Numbered from the stretch's first letter, positions 8,931 through 18,475 are shown. The stretch is 64,000 bases of DNA from Polynucleobacter sp. 31A-FELB (GCF_018882405.1 NZ_JACVOO010000007.1:1-64000), one strand, 5' to 3'. The notes: generated from the sequence alone by a model not told the origin. A program made the numbers and translations.

Positions 8931-9506
8931 TTACTTGAGGACAGTAGCGGATTCAATCGTAACCGTCTTGCTAGGAACATCTGCCATGCGTCCCATTTTC
9001 GGTGCTGATGCAACCATCGTAGGAATTTTACGGATTGCATCAATAGTTTGCGTTCCAGAAATGACTTTGCCGAATACTGTGTAGCCATTGCCCATCGCAT
9101 TTGGATAATTCAAGCCTTCGTTGTCCTTAACGTTAATAAAGAACTGGGCTGTTGCGGAATCGGGATCAGACGTACGAGCCATTGCAATGGTGTAGGTGTC
9201 ATTCTTGAGTCCATTTTGAGCTTCTGAAACTACTGGGGCATTAGTAGGCTTTTGAACCAAGTCAGGAGTAAAGCCGCCACCTTGAATCATGAAGCCATCA
9301 ATGACGCGGTGAAAAATAGTGCCGTTATAAAACCCGCTATTTACGTAGTTCAAAAAGTTGGCAGTGGTTTTTGGCGCTTTTACAGAATTAAGTTCGACTA
9401 CAAAATTACCCATGGTGGTTTTGAATTCAACCTTAGGGCCTGCAAAGCATGCCGCACTGGTAATTAGGCTGGCAATCATGAATAGGGAGGCAATGATTTT
9501 GCGCAT
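8931..9506 (-). CDS. ppiA: Exported cyclophilin-type peptidyl-prolyl isomerase
   Basis: A 191-residue protein with a clear Sec signal peptide (hydrophobic stretch about 5-20, cleavage near Ala22-Gly23) and a complete cyclophilin domain: the FHRVIDGFMIQGG catalytic block with the conserved Arg, MARTSDPDSATAQFFIN, and the GYTVFGKVISGTQTID loop. It should catalyse cis-trans proline isomerisation in the periplasm during folding of exported proteins. Length and signal agree with PpiA. It is preceded by 52 bases and lies upstream of pabBC on the same strand with a 37-base gap; co-transcription is possible but not evident. Confidence 0.93.
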   Translation of the reverse strand: MRKIIASLFMIASLITSAACFAGPKVEFKTTMGNFVVELNSVKAPKTTANFLNYVNSGFYNGTIFHRVIDGFMIQGGGFTPDLVQKPTNAPVVSEAQNGLKNDTYTIAMARTSDPDSATAQFFINVKDNEGLNYPNAMGNGYTVFGKVISGTQTIDAIRKIPTMVASAPKMGRMADVPSKTVTIESATVLK

Positions 9507-9558
9507 AGTGAAAGTCCTTAAAAATCTAGTAAAAATGGGATAAATCTTATTGTATTGC

Positions 9559-10200
9559 TCAAAGGCCGGATGGAAGTTGGCCCGCGTGCTGATAAGCTAC
9601 CTCTTCGAACATCTCGGGCCTATCTAGATAATCCAAGGCCCAGTCGATGGTATCCACTCCCCAAAACGCATGACCATCAATTACCAGGGTTGGTACGCCA
9701 AATGCACCATCTGCTTTGGCTTTCTCTGTATTGCTAATTAGTTTTGCTTTGGTCTCAGGTGCGTCTGGTTTCGGTGTGTCCGCCGCTAGACCAAGATATT
9801 GGCAGAATTCAGGCCAAGATAAATTGGGATCTTTACCTTCCACCCAAACGTATTCAAATGCACGTTCAACCATTTCCCATTGAGCATCTTGCTGAGCAAG
9901 TAGACGCTGCGCAGCAACAGTCAAAAAAGGGTGGTGATCTGGAAATTGAAATGGCAAGCCAAGCTTTTCAGCAAGCCATACGCAGTATTGGTATGTGTGA
10001 GGGCGCTTTGCTTCTATTTCTCCAGGTCCGCGATTATCGGTTGCTCGAAAGAGACCGCCGAGCAAGATCGGGATTGGTTGAATATTGACGCGCTGATCAA
10101 GGCGGTGACGCTGCTTGATGTAGAAATACGAAAAAGGAGAGATGATGTCGTAATAAAAAGTCCCAGCAATTGGAGTTGCACTCTTTAGCTCTTGAGTCAT
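9559..10200 (-). CDS. DsbA-family oxidoreductase, 2-hydroxychromene-2-carboxylate isomerase-like
   Basis: A 213-residue cytoplasmic protein of the thioredoxin-fold DsbA/kappa-GST group. The N terminus reads YYDIISPFSYFYIK, in which the Ser of SPFSY takes the place of the DsbA active cysteine, as in HCCA isomerase and kappa GST. Later the GAFGVPTLVIDGHAFWG block (about 172-188) supplies the cis-Pro loop. The family isomerises naphthalene-derived hydroxychromene carboxylates using glutathione, but many chromosomal copies have unknown substrates. No aromatic degradation genes are adjacent. Its ATG overlaps the rarA stop codon by four bases (10197-10200), so the two are translationally coupled. 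Confidence 0.8.
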   Translation of the reverse strand: MTQELKSATPIAGTFYYDIISPFSYFYIKQRHRLDQRVNIQPIPILLGGLFRATDNRGPGEIEAKRPHTYQYCVWLAEKLGLPFQFPDHHPFLTVAAQRLLAQQDAQWEMVERAFEYVWVEGKDPNLSWPEFCQYLGLAADTPKPDAPETKAKLISNTEKAKADGAFGVPTLVIDGHAFWGVDTIDWALDYLDRPEMFEEVAYQHAGQLPSGL

Positions 10201-11510
10201 TTCTTATTCGATTCCTCATCTAACTTGCGTAAGAAAGCCATCTTCTCAGCAATCTGACTCTCTAAGCCTCGATCAACTGGCTCATACCAATGTGGCTCTG
10301 CCATTCCCTCTGGGAGATAAGACTCTCCAGCAGCATAAGCATGTGGCTCATCATGTGCATAGCGATATTCTTTGCCGTGGCCTAACTCTTTCATGAGTTT
10401 GGTCGGAGCATTGCGTAAATGATTAGGGACTGGTTTGCTTTGATCATTTGCAACATAGGCTCTTGCTGCGTTGTATGCCTTATAGCTCGCATTGCTTTTG
10501 GCGGCAATGGCTAAATAGACAACCGCTTGTCCTAGCGCTAACTCACCCTCGGGAGAGCCAAGTCGCTCAAAAGTTTGGGCGGCATCATTTGCTAGCTGCA
10601 TTGCTCTTGGATCTGCAAGACCAATATCCTCCCAGGCCATGCGAATAATTCTTCGGGCGAGATAGCGCGGATCTGCACCACCATCTAGCATTCGGCAAAA
10701 CCAATACAGCGCTGCATCCGGATTAGAGCCACGTACCGATTTATGTAGGGCAGAAATTTGATCGTAAAAATGATCTCCGCCTTTGTCAAAACGGCGGGCC
10801 TGAACAGTTAAGGCATTCTCAATGAACTGTTGATCAACGGTTGCGATGTTGGAGTTAGGAGTAGTAACTGCATTACGAACTTGCTCAACCAAATTGAGCA
10901 GTCTCCTAGCGTCGCCATCTGCATGAGAGATCAGGCTATCAATTGCATGAGCCTCGAAAGTAATATCGGGCATTGCATATTCGCGCGCCCGATCAAATAA
11001 TTGCTTTAACTCTGAAGCGCCTAAGGATTTCAGTACATAGACTTGTGCTCGCGAGAGTAGGGCTGAGTTCACCTCAAACGAAGGGTTTTCAGTTGTGGCG
11101 CCAATAAAGGTAAACAAGCCAGACTCAACATGCGGCAATAAGGCATCTTGTTGGCTTTTATTAAAGCGATGAATCTCATCTACAAATAAAATAGTTTGTC
11201 TGCCATATTGAGACATGCTTTGTTGGGCTTGCTCAATAGCCTCGCGAATTTCTTTTACGCCTGCAAGTACTGCTGATATGGCTATGAACTCGCGATCAAA
11301 AGCCTTTGCAGAAAGTCTTGCTAGGGTGGTCTTACCAACCCCTGGTGGACCCCAAAGAATCATCGAGTGAGGTTTTCCAGAGGCAAAGGCTAAATTGAGT
11401 GGCTTGCCTGATGCCAGTAGATGCGTTTGCCCAATGACTTCTTCAATAGTTTTTGGGCGCAAGGCCTCGGCCAGTGGAGGCGGAGGTGCTTGATCAAATA
11501 GATTACCCAT
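10197..11510 (-). CDS. rarA: Replication-associated recombination ATPase RarA (MgsA)
   Basis: AAA+ clamp-loader-like ATPase that acts at stalled replication forks. Walker A (GPPGVGKTT, about 54-62) and Walker B (FVDEIHRF, about 110-117) are intact, followed by sensor 1 ([10 protein letters not shown]), an arginine-rich lid and the C-terminal MgsA domain with [22 protein letters not shown] start it at the ATG at 11510 (MGNLFDQ, 437 residues); eight further codons upstream would overlap the DUF3429 gene. The proline run right after the start ([12 protein letters not shown]) is normal for the family. Confidence 0.95.
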   Translation of the reverse strand: MGNLFDQAPPPPLAEALRPKTIEEVIGQTHLLASGKPLNLAFASGKPHSMILWGPPGVGKTTLARLSAKAFDREFIAISAVLAGVKEIREAIEQAQQSMSQYGRQTILFVDEIHRFNKSQQDALLPHVESGLFTFIGATTENPSFEVNSALLSRAQVYVLKSLGASELKQLFDRAREYAMPDITFEAHAIDSLISHADGDARRLLNLVEQVRNAVTTPNSNIATVDQQFIENALTVQARRFDKGGDHFYDQISALHKSVRGSNPDAALYWFCRMLDGGADPRYLARRIIRMAWEDIGLADPRAMQLANDAAQTFERLGSPEGELALGQAVVYLAIAAKSNASYKAYNAARAYVANDQSKPVPNHLRNAPTKLMKELGHGKEYRYAHDEPHAYAAGESYLPEGMAEPHWYEPVDRGLESQIAEKMAFLRKLDEESNKK

Positions 11511-11520
11511 TGCTACCGAT

Positions 11521-12000
11521 TTAATTCTGTACAAACAAAATTACAAGAGCAGCCCAAATTAAGCAGCTGGCAGAAACCAATGTAAGTCGATTGCGTAGAG
11601 TGATAAAAGCCGCGCAAGCCTCTTCACTAGAAAAATAGTATTGATAAGTTTCTTTATCAATATTGCGCTGGATAACCAAAGCCGATGCCAAGATGACTAG
11701 ACCAACTGGAATATAAATGTGTAGCGCAACCCAGGCAACTAATGCTGGTATCACACCCCAAATCCACGCATTCCGGTCTTCCCAGCGATCACCTGGAGGT
11801 GCTTTACCTAGTGTGTGCAAATTAGCGCCCCAATGCAATGCACCCATGAAGGCAGTAATCACAGCCCCATAACCAGCCAAGGACTCTGCGCTCAAATAAT
11901 TGAGTGGTGTCGGTGCTAACTGCACCATTAAGGCGAGACCAACAAATGGGATTAGGCCAGCGTAGGCTAATTTACGAACTAGGGGTTGCAATGGGTTCAC
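11521..12000 (-). CDS. DUF3429 family membrane protein
   Basis: A 159-residue protein with about five membrane helices, matching DUF3429: an N-terminal YAGLIPFVGLAL helix, a conserved AFMGALHWG block in the second helix, and a WGVIPALVAWVAL helix. The function is unknown. The family occurs throughout Alpha- and Betaproteobacteria, always as a small inner-membrane protein. Here it ends 10 bases before the preferred rarA start and follows the hydroxybutyryl-CoA dehydrogenase by about 40 bases on the same strand, so it may be co-transcribed with rarA. Nothing in the sequence suggests a ligand. Confidence 0.8.
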   Translation of the reverse strand: MNPLQPLVRKLAYAGLIPFVGLALMVQLAPTPLNYLSAESLAGYGAVITAFMGALHWGANLHTLGKAPPGDRWEDRNAWIWGVIPALVAWVALHIYIPVGLVILASALVIQRNIDKETYQYYFSSEEACAAFITLRNRLTLVSASCLIWAALVILFVQN

Positions 12001-12042
12001 AAATACTTCTTTATCAAGATGGGTTAATAGTGGATTGAAAAA

Positions 12043-12897
12043 TTACTGATCGTAGGTATAGACGCCGCGCCCAGTTTTGCGACCGAGGTAACCTGCAGCA
12101 ACCATCTCGCGTAGCAGTGGGCATGGGCGATATTTTGAGTCACTGAAGTTCTCAAAATAAACCTCCATTACTGCAAGGCAGGTATCTAGGCCAATTAAGT
12201 CAGCCAGGGCAAGGGGGCCAATTGGTTGATTGCAGCCCAACTTCATGCCGGCATCAATATCCTCAGGACTCGCTAGGCCTTCGTGTAGCACAAAGAAGGC
12301 TTCGTTAATCATCGGTAACAAAATGCGATTCACGACAAATCCAGGAGAGTTCTTAACGGTGATTGGCTCTTTGCCAATACGCTTAGCCATTTCAATAATG
12401 GCTGCGTGTGTTGCATCCGAAGTTTGCAAACCGCGAATCACTTCAACCAGTGCCATCATTGGTGGCGGATTAAAAAAGTGCATACCAATAAAGCGACTTG
12501 GGTTTGAATCTAGGGCAGCAAGTTTAGTGATAGATAGTGAAGAGGTGTTCGTTGCAATAATGGTTTCCTTGCTGACGATCTCATCAACTTGTTTCAAAAT
12601 CTTTTCTTTAACAGCTTGATTTTCGGTGGCAGCTTCAATCACTAATTGAAGGCCCTTGAAGTCAGCATATGAAGTGCTGCCTTTGATACGCTTTAATGCC
12701 GCATCCTTACCTTCAGTCGTTAACGTTTCTTTTTTAACAAGTCGATCCAAACTCTTGCTGATCTGACTCAAACCACGCTCAACCGCTGCATCACTGATAT
12801 CGACCATCACAACATCTAGTCCAGCAACTGCGCATACTTGCGCGATACCGTTGCCCATCGTACCCGCACCAATAACTCCGACCGATTGAATCTTCAT
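12043..12897 (-). CDS. 3-hydroxybutyryl-CoA dehydrogenase
   Basis: An NAD-dependent oxidoreductase of 284 residues that interconverts 3-hydroxybutyryl-CoA and acetoacetyl-CoA. It shows the Rossmann GVIGAGTMGNGIAQ motif at 8-21, a catalytic His140 in HFFNPPPMMALVEVI, the NSPGFVVNRIL linker, and a C-terminal dimerisation domain with GCNQPIGPLALADLIGLD. The length is standard for stand-alone Hbd/PaaH enzymes. The open frame extends 20 codons upstream, but AAAAAGGAAA lies just before the ATG at 12897, fixing the start. It may serve butyrate, PHA or aromatic-acid metabolism; the phasin at the window start is consistent with PHA metabolism. Confidence 0.92.
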   Translation of the reverse strand: MKIQSVGVIGAGTMGNGIAQVCAVAGLDVVMVDISDAAVERGLSQISKSLDRLVKKETLTTEGKDAALKRIKGSTSYADFKGLQLVIEAATENQAVKEKILKQVDEIVSKETIIATNTSSLSITKLAALDSNPSRFIGMHFFNPPPMMALVEVIRGLQTSDATHAAIIEMAKRIGKEPITVKNSPGFVVNRILLPMINEAFFVLHEGLASPEDIDAGMKLGCNQPIGPLALADLIGLDTCLAVMEVYFENFSDSKYRPCPLLREMVAAGYLGRKTGRGVYTYDQ

Positions 12898-12898
12898 G

Positions 12899-13633
12899 CT
12901 ATTTCCTTTTTTGATACTGTGATGAACCAAATAATTGCTCTCTTGCTTTGTCATCATGCAAGGGCTTACGTAATGCAGTTAATACTTCAACCCCACGCTG
13001 AACAGCAGGGCGCTCACCAATCATTTCAAACCAGCGCTTGAAATGCGGGTACTCGTTGATATCGATACCTTGATTTTTCCAATTACGTGTCCATGGGAAT
13101 ATCGCGATATCGGCAATGGAGTAACCCTTTCCAGCAATATAGGGATTATCTTTCAGTTGATGATCGATCACCCCATATAGGCGCTTAGCTTCATTAGTGT
13201 AGCGATTGATTGCGTACTCAATTTTTTCGGGTGCGTAGATCCGAAAGTGGTGGTTTTGACCTAAAAGTGGCCCTAAACCCCCCATTTGGAACATAAGCCA
13301 TTGCAAGACCTCGTATTTGGCTCGAGTGGATTTGGGTAAAAACTTCCCTGTTTTGGCTGCTAGATAGAGCAGGATTGCGCCAGACTCAAAGAGGTGGATC
13401 GGCTTGCCATCCGGACCATTGGGATCCGTAATGGCTGGAATCTTGTTATTTGGGCTAATCGCCAAGAAGTCGGGTTTGAACTGGTCACCAGCTCCAATAT
13501 CAATCGGATGGGCAATCCAGTCCTTTCCTAATCTATAGCCGCACTCCTCGAGCATGATGTGCACCTTATGCCCATTTGGCGTTGGCCAGCTATAAACATC
13601 AATGATGTCTTTATTGGGTTTACTTTTTGCCAT
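12899..13633 (-). CDS. Glutathione S-transferase family protein (YfcG/YghU-like)
   Basis: A 244-residue soluble protein with an N-terminal thioredoxin-like domain (about 10-98) and an all-helical C-terminal domain (about 100-235). YSWPTPNGHKVHIMLEE and the IPAITDP and LFESGAILLYLA blocks are those of Nu-class GSTs such as YfcG and YghU, which act as glutathione-dependent disulfide reductases rather than classic transferases. The equivalents of their Thr/Asn active-site pair (TPNG) are present. It stops two bases before the hydroxybutyryl-CoA dehydrogenase start, so the two genes are almost certainly co-transcribed, though no shared pathway is evident. Confidence 0.88.
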   Translation of the reverse strand: MAKSKPNKDIIDVYSWPTPNGHKVHIMLEECGYRLGKDWIAHPIDIGAGDQFKPDFLAISPNNKIPAITDPNGPDGKPIHLFESGAILLYLAAKTGKFLPKSTRAKYEVLQWLMFQMGGLGPLLGQNHHFRIYAPEKIEYAINRYTNEAKRLYGVIDHQLKDNPYIAGKGYSIADIAIFPWTRNWKNQGIDINEYPHFKRWFEMIGERPAVQRGVEVLTALRKPLHDDKAREQLFGSSQYQKRK

Positions 13634-13646
13634 AATCTTTTCTCTT

Positions 13647-14849
13647 TTATAGGGTTTGTAAACGCTCTAATGCTGCGCTAAGCGTTTTTTCTTCTTTAGC
13701 AAAACAAAAACGGATCACACCTGACTCAACAGGCTTGGCATAAAAAACAGAAACAGGAATAGCGGCTACACCGACCTCGGTGGTCAGCCAGGAGCAGAAA
13801 TCGGCTTCGCTCATTTTGGCTTGGGGAATATTTAACTTGGTGTAATTGACGCACTGAAAATAGGTTGCTGGTGCTGGTAATAATTTGAAACCAGTGCGCC
13901 CCAGTCCTTTACTAAAAAAATCCCGCTTAGCTTGGTAAAAAGATGGCAGCGCCAGGTAATGATCTGCATTCTTGAGGTATTCCGCTAAACCATATTGCAT
14001 TGGTGTGTTCACCGTAAATACGTTGAACTGATGTACCTTGCGAAACTCCTTCATCATTGCTGCGGGTGCAGCTACATAGCCTACCTTCCAGCCGGTGACA
14101 TGATAGGTTTTACCAAAGCTTGATATTACAAAGCTTCGCGCCGCTAATTCAGGATGACTTGCAATACTGATATGTTTGAATCCGTCAAACACCATGTGCT
14201 CATAAACTTCGTCACTCAAGATCAGCGCAGTTGTATTTCTTACTAAATTGGCTAAGTGATCAAGATCAGATTTCTGCCACACCATACCGGTTGGATTGTG
14301 AGGTGTGTTGATGATGACCAGTCGTGTTTTTGGATTGATTGCTTTTGCTAGCTCATCCCAGGGTATTGAATACGAATTAACGCATCCTTGCTCATCGCAA
14401 TTAGCAGTCAAAGATACGGCAACAGTTTTGCCACCAGCCAATTCAATAGAGGGACGATAGCTATCGTAGGCCGGTTCAATAATGACAACTTCATCACCCG
14501 GACTAACGCACGATAAGATTGCCGTCATGATTCCTTGAGTACCACCAGCAGTGATGGTGATCTCAGTATCAGGATCGTAGCCATGACCATATAGAGTGGA
14601 TATTTTTTGTGACACGCCCTGACGTAAATCTGCAACCCCGATCATTGGCGGGTATTGGTTATGATCGGCCAGCATTGCCTTGTTAACCTGGGATATGAGT
14701 TCTCGATCGCATGGAAAGTCTGGAAAGCCTTGGCCCAAGTTGATGGCCTGGTGTTTTGCAGCGAGGGCAGACATCACCGTAAATACTGTTGTCCCTACAT
14801 CGGGTAGTCGGCTAGGGAAGGCGGGGGTCAGAGGGTGGTTTTGGTCCAT
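13647..14849 (-). CDS. PLP-dependent aminotransferase, methionine aminotransferase (YbdL-like)
   Basis: A class I/II aminotransferase of 400 residues. The sequence resembles E. coli YbdL across its length: INLGQGFPDFPCDREL, ITITAGGTQGIMTAIL, NTPHNPTGMVWQ, LILSDEVYEHMVFDG and SSFGKTYHVTGWKVGY, in which the Lys of the last block binds PLP. YbdL prefers methionine, glutamine and aromatic amino acids. A role in methionine salvage or nitrogen transfer is inference; no salvage genes are adjacent. It is the first gene of a minus-strand group with the GST and hydroxybutyryl-CoA dehydrogenase genes. The start at 14849 is 68 bases from the divergent yaaA. Confidence 0.88.
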   Translation of the reverse strand: MDQNHPLTPAFPSRLPDVGTTVFTVMSALAAKHQAINLGQGFPDFPCDRELISQVNKAMLADHNQYPPMIGVADLRQGVSQKISTLYGHGYDPDTEITITAGGTQGIMTAILSCVSPGDEVVIIEPAYDSYRPSIELAGGKTVAVSLTANCDEQGCVNSYSIPWDELAKAINPKTRLVIINTPHNPTGMVWQKSDLDHLANLVRNTTALILSDEVYEHMVFDGFKHISIASHPELAARSFVISSFGKTYHVTGWKVGYVAAPAAMMKEFRKVHQFNVFTVNTPMQYGLAEYLKNADHYLALPSFYQAKRDFFSKGLGRTGFKLLPAPATYFQCVNYTKLNIPQAKMSEADFCSWLTTEVGVAAIPVSVFYAKPVESGVIRFCFAKEEKTLSAALERLQTL

Positions 14850-14917
14850 GCTGGCGGTTTAAGGCAAATAAGGTAGGTAGTCGCTAGAATGGTAGAAATT
14901 CATATTCAAATTGTGCC

Positions 14918-15694
14918 ATGCTGATCGTACTTTCACCTGCTAAATCCTTAGATTACAAAACCCCCGTCAAGGTCAAAGCCCCGACTTTGCCGGAGTTTGT
15001 TTCGGAATCGGCAAAGTTGATAGCCGAGCTTAAGAAGCTTTCGCCTCAAGAGGTCGCCAATCTCATGGGTTTATCAGATCAGTTGGCCGCTCTGAACGTA
15101 GGCCGCTATCGCGACTGGTCCAAGAAATTTACCGATGAAAATAGCAAGCCGGCTATTTATGCCTTTGATGGCGACGTCTATGATGGATTTGACGTGAACA
15201 CCCTTAATACCAAGGCAGTTGATTTTGCACAGGATCATATCCGCATTCTTTCTGGCTTATATGGCGCATTGCGCCCCTTAGACTTAATGCAACCATACCG
15301 CTTAGAGATGGGTACATCCTTCAAGAACGTCCGAGGAAAGGATTTATACGCATTTTGGGGTGATCGTGTGACCGATTCGCTTAAGAAGGTACTGGAGAAG
15401 CAAAAGAAACCAGTCCTCCTTAATTTAGCCTCTGAAGAGTACTTCAAGGTATTGCAAGCTAAGAACCTAGAGTGCCCAGTCATTTCCCCTGTGTTTCAGG
15501 ATGGCAAAGACGGTAAGTACAAAATTATTTCTTTTTATGCCAAGCGGGCTAGGGGATTAATGGCTCGCTATGTTGTTGAAAATCGTATTACTGATCCTGC
15601 GGATTTGAAGGGCTTTAATTTGGATGGCTATAAATATGTCGCCTCTGAATCAAAACCAGAGAAACCGCTATTTAGACGTCCCGAAAGAAAGTAG
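14918..15694 (+). CDS. yaaA: Peroxide stress protein YaaA (DUF328/UPF0246)
   Basis: A 258-residue soluble protein beginning [16 protein letters not shown], the conserved start of the family, with [35 protein letters not shown] and the C-terminal [14 protein letters not shown] block all present. YaaA lowers free intracellular iron and limits Fenton damage during peroxide stress; the fold binds DNA and has a helix-hairpin-helix. Length and conserved residues are complete. It is followed after 11 bases by the DUF2863 gene, so the two probably form an operon. It is divergent from the aminotransferase gene. Confidence 0.95.
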   Translation: MLIVLSPAKSLDYKTPVKVKAPTLPEFVSESAKLIAELKKLSPQEVANLMGLSDQLAALNVGRYRDWSKKFTDENSKPAIYAFDGDVYDGFDVNTLNTKAVDFAQDHIRILSGLYGALRPLDLMQPYRLEMGTSFKNVRGKDLYAFWGDRVTDSLKKVLEKQKKPVLLNLASEEYFKVLQAKNLECPVISPVFQDGKDGKYKIISFYAKRARGLMARYVVENRITDPADLKGFNLDGYKYVASESKPEKPLFRRPERK

Positions 15695-15705
15695 GAGAGT
15701 GCACC

Positions 15706-16917
15706 ATGGCTGTTCATCGCACTAAATCCTCACAACGCGCTTCCCCAGATGTAGAGCGCCTGGTAGCTGACGCCATCTCTTTAGCTGCCTCTGGCAGTCA
15801 AATGGAAGATCGTTTTTGGGAAGAGCGTTTAAATGTTCGCTTAATGCGTTTGCTGAAAAGTCAAAATCAGAATGTAATTGATGCGGCATTAGATCAAACC
15901 TTCCGTATTAATACTGTAGCTTTTGAGGTGCTAGCAGACTCTGCTGAGACGCTTGCTGAATCACTCACTATCGAGCATGAGGGTCAGAGCTGGGATGTGT
16001 TGTTATTGGCTTTACCTATCGTGGCACACACACGCTATCAGATTCCGTCTGGTGCGCTGCCATTGAATGTCATTGAATCTACTGCAGCTGCATTACACAG
16101 CTCTATAGCCTCTACAGATGCAAGATTAGCAATCGTTCCTTGGCTCTATAGCATTGATCAAATGCCGCATTCACACTGCCAAACTCGTTTGTTGACTGAG
16201 GCGCTTGCCTCAGCGGCTATTTCTTCAAGCGAAGTTAAGCTCGAGTTGCGCGAGATGTCAGAGACGATTGCAGTATTAGCTGATCCACGTTTCATCATCG
16301 CAGCTGTTGCTGCGCCTTCGGGAACTCCACTTTTCCGTTGGCAAGCAGAAGCGCCAACGCGACAGGAGCGGGGCGTGAGTTTGATTGGTTGGCAAAACAC
16401 GATGCAAGAACCTCTTGCCGCACTCTTGCCGGGCTGTGAATTCGAGCTCTTGTTGCCAGAAGCCTATTTCACAAACTGCCGTTTAGCCGATAAACAAGTG
16501 CGTCCTTTGAGTATTCGTGCTGGCGTCAATTTTCTCGAGAGCACGCTGGGAGTTTTACCTGCTGGATTGTCTTGTGTGGTGGGTGCATTTGGTGAGGAGC
16601 AGGCGGATGAGTACCGCATTTCATTTAGCTTGAAAGGCTCGCCTGAGGTGGTTTATGGTGTTATTTGGCCCCTCTATGATCGCGAGAGCGTTGCCAATGA
16701 TGCTCTGAATGATTTATCTGATGATGAGAGTCCGATGAAGCGGATTGCAGATGCGCTTCATGATGCTGGTGTTGAGGATGTCTTTCGTCATGCAATGTTG
16801 TTTGATCCGGAGCTTTGCGATGATTGCGGAGCACCATTATTTCCAGATCGATCGGGCGATGCTGTTCATGCTGAGTTGCCAGACGATGCTCCTACGCAGC
16901 AGCCTTTGTTTCACTAA
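15706..16917 (+). CDS. DUF2863 family protein
   Basis: A 403-residue cytoplasmic protein of the DUF2863 family, found almost only in Burkholderiales. It has no signal peptide or membrane helix. The N-terminal two-thirds are helical and acidic. The C-terminal end has CDDCGAPLFPD (about 376-386), a CxxC that looks like half a zinc knuckle, and a Pro/Gln/Phe tail. The function is unknown. The ATG lies after GGAGAGTGCACC, with good ribosome-site spacing. Its neighbour yaaA is the only contextual hint, pointing weakly to oxidative stress. A strong terminator follows 33 bases after the stop. Confidence 0.82.
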   Translation: MAVHRTKSSQRASPDVERLVADAISLAASGSQMEDRFWEERLNVRLMRLLKSQNQNVIDAALDQTFRINTVAFEVLADSAETLAESLTIEHEGQSWDVLLLALPIVAHTRYQIPSGALPLNVIESTAAALHSSIASTDARLAIVPWLYSIDQMPHSHCQTRLLTEALASAAISSSEVKLELREMSETIAVLADPRFIIAAVAAPSGTPLFRWQAEAPTRQERGVSLIGWQNTMQEPLAALLPGCEFELLLPEAYFTNCRLADKQVRPLSIRAGVNFLESTLGVLPAGLSCVVGAFGEEQADEYRISFSLKGSPEVVYGVIWPLYDRESVANDALNDLSDDESPMKRIADALHDAGVEDVFRHAMLFDPELCDDCGAPLFPDRSGDAVHAELPDDAPTQQPLFH

Positions 16918-16950
16918 GTCAAATTCATTTACCTGAAAAAGGTGGCAATA

Positions 16951-16978
16951 AAAAAGCCGAGAAATTCTCGGCTTTTTT
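16951..16978. terminator. Bidirectional intrinsic terminator
   Basis: GCCGAGAA (16956-16963) pairs with TTCTCGGC (16965-16972), flanked by five A residues before and six T residues after. It therefore works for the plus-strand yaaA-DUF2863 unit and, read in reverse, for the minus-strand mdh/MliC-like unit that ends at 16997. The stem is GC-rich in its outer half. Confidence 0.9.
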
Positions 16979-16996
16979 ATTTTGATGCGATTACTT

Positions 16997-17371
16997 TTAG
17001 TTCTGAATAAAAGGCTCTGAATTTGCAAATAAGTGCGGGAGCTTACCTGTTTTCATTTCTGCAGTTTGGCAGAAATCAGCAAGACGAGTTCCAGACTTAA
17101 TGTTAAACAACATTGCTTTGTTACCCAGCACCACGAGGTCATGCCCAGTGTTGGTGTTTTTGTAGCGCAAGCTTCCTGGTAAGGAATTTTCGCGCTTCAA
17201 GTCAAATGTTTTGGATTCCCAAGTAATGCGAACCAATTCAGTTGTACCTGAAGTTTTGAATTGCTTGCTTTCGCTACAAGTCCAAGCAGTTACTTCTTCG
17301 TTAGCAATAGCAGATGCTGAGCCCAAGAGGCCAGCTGTTGCTAGGCTAATGATGAGAAGGGTTTTCTTCAT
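16997..17371 (-). CDS. Small exported protein resembling MliC lysozyme inhibitors
   Basis: A 124-residue protein with a clear Sec signal peptide (MKKTLLIISLATAGLLGSASA, cleavage near residue 21-23) and no lipobox. The mature part has two cysteines, WTCSES near the start and DFCQTA near the end. Between them is a beta-rich SLPGSLRYKNTNTGHDLVVL/KAMLF pattern that resembles the MliC/C-type lysozyme-inhibitor domain (Cys...SGxxY...L...C). The assignment is by eye and tentative. It could instead be an unrelated small periplasmic beta protein. It starts 12 bases after the mdh stop on the same strand, so it probably shares the mdh transcript. Confidence 0.62.
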   Translation of the reverse strand: MKKTLLIISLATAGLLGSASAIANEEVTAWTCSESKQFKTSGTTELVRITWESKTFDLKRENSLPGSLRYKNTNTGHDLVVLGNKAMLFNIKSGTRLADFCQTAEMKTGKLPHLFANSEPFIQN

Positions 17372-17383
17372 GTGTAGTAATCC

Positions 17384-18373
17384 TTATGAGAGGAGGTGCT
17401 TAACGCCAGCTTGCTCTTCAAGCAATTCGTTGAGGGTGTGGTTCATGCGCTCACGTGAGAACTCATCGATTTCCAAGCCTTCAACCATTTTGTATTCGCC
17501 GTTTTCGCAAATTACTGGGTAGCCGTAAATTACTTCAGCAGGAATACCATATTCACCCTTAGATGGAATGCCCATAGTGACCCACTTGCCATTTGTGCCG
17601 AGAACCCAGTCGCGAATGTGATCGATTGCTGCGTTAGCTGCAGACGCTGCAGAGGAGAGGCCGCGTGCTTCAATAATTGCCGCGCCACGCTTACCAACTG
17701 TAGGAATGAAAGTATCTTTATTCCATGCTGCATCGTTGATGCTATCTTTTACAGACTTGCCATCAATAGTTGCAAAGCGGTAGTCTGGGTACATTGTTGG
17801 GCTGTGGTTACCCCAAACAACTAATTTCTCAATATCAGCAACTGGCTTGTTCAGCTTGTTAGCTAATTGTGAGAGTGCGCGGTTGTGATCTAAGCGCAAC
17901 ATTGCTGTGAAGTTCTTCGCAGGAATATCTGGAGCAGATTTCATGGCGATGTAAGCATTGGTGTTTGCTGGGTTACCAACAACCAATACCTTCACAGTTT
18001 TCTTGGCAACTGCATTCAATGCTTTACCTTGGGCTGTGAAAATCTGCGCATTAGCTGACAGCAAATCTTTGCGCTCCATACCAGGACCACGTGGACGTGC
18101 GCCAACCAACAAAGCAACGTCGATATCTTTAAATGCTGTCATTGGGTCAGAGTGGGCTGTCATGCCAGCCAACAATGGGAATGCGCAATCTTCTAATTCC
18201 ATCATTACGCCAGCTAAAGCTTTTTGAGCCTTTTCATCTGGAATTTCAAGTAACTGGAGGATTACTGGCTGATCTTTGCCTAATAAATCGCCATTGGCGA
18301 TGCGAAAGAGAAGGGAATATCCGATTTGACCGGCTGCACCGGTGACTGCTACACGCATTGGGGCTTTTGCCAT
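17384..18373 (-). CDS. mdh: Malate dehydrogenase (NAD-dependent)
   Basis: Converts malate to oxaloacetate in the TCA cycle. The 329-residue protein is of the long LDH-like MDH type found in Betaproteobacteria: Rossmann motif [14 protein letters not shown] at 10-23, the substrate-binding [11 protein letters not shown] loop (91-101), [11 protein letters not shown], and the catalytic His190 in [15 protein letters not shown]. It is divergent from the gntR-sdh-gltA genes, a common Burkholderiales layout that brings TCA enzymes together. A likely promoter with a TTGACA box and a nearby palindrome lies in the 151-base divergent gap. Confidence 0.97.
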   Translation of the reverse strand: MAKAPMRVAVTGAAGQIGYSLLFRIANGDLLGKDQPVILQLLEIPDEKAQKALAGVMMELEDCAFPLLAGMTAHSDPMTAFKDIDVALLVGARPRGPGMERKDLLSANAQIFTAQGKALNAVAKKTVKVLVVGNPANTNAYIAMKSAPDIPAKNFTAMLRLDHNRALSQLANKLNKPVADIEKLVVWGNHSPTMYPDYRFATIDGKSVKDSINDAAWNKDTFIPTVGKRGAAIIEARGLSSAASAANAAIDHIRDWVLGTNGKWVTMGIPSKGEYGIPAEVIYGYPVICENGEYKMVEGLEIDEFSRERMNHTLNELLEEQAGVKHLLS

Positions 18374-18428
18374 TACTAATAACTCCAGTTGAGGTTAATT
18401 AATTGAAATCTTTTCTATTATCCATTCA

Positions 18429-18458
18429 AGTGTATGGACTTTCCATTTACACTGTCAA
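18429..18458 (-). promoter_or_regulatory. Candidate sigma-70 promoter of mdh
   Basis: Read on the minus strand, TTGACA (18458-18453) is a perfect -35 box, followed after 18 bases by TACACT (18434-18429), a four-of-six match to the -10 consensus. Transcription would start about 50 bases upstream of the mdh ATG. A palindrome sits five bases upstream of the -35 box. Confidence 0.5.
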
Positions 18459-18463
18459 TCATG

Positions 18464-18475
18464 TCTTATATAAGA
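18464..18475. promoter_or_regulatory. 12-bp perfect palindrome, candidate GntR operator
   Basis: TCTTATATAAGA is a perfect 12-base palindrome in the gap between mdh and the divergent gntR gene, 50 bases upstream of the gntR start and next to the mdh -35 box. GntR/HutC regulators bind short A/T-rich palindromes and their operators often lie beside their own gene. That this is the operator of the neighbouring GntR protein is inference from position and symmetry only. Confidence 0.45.
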
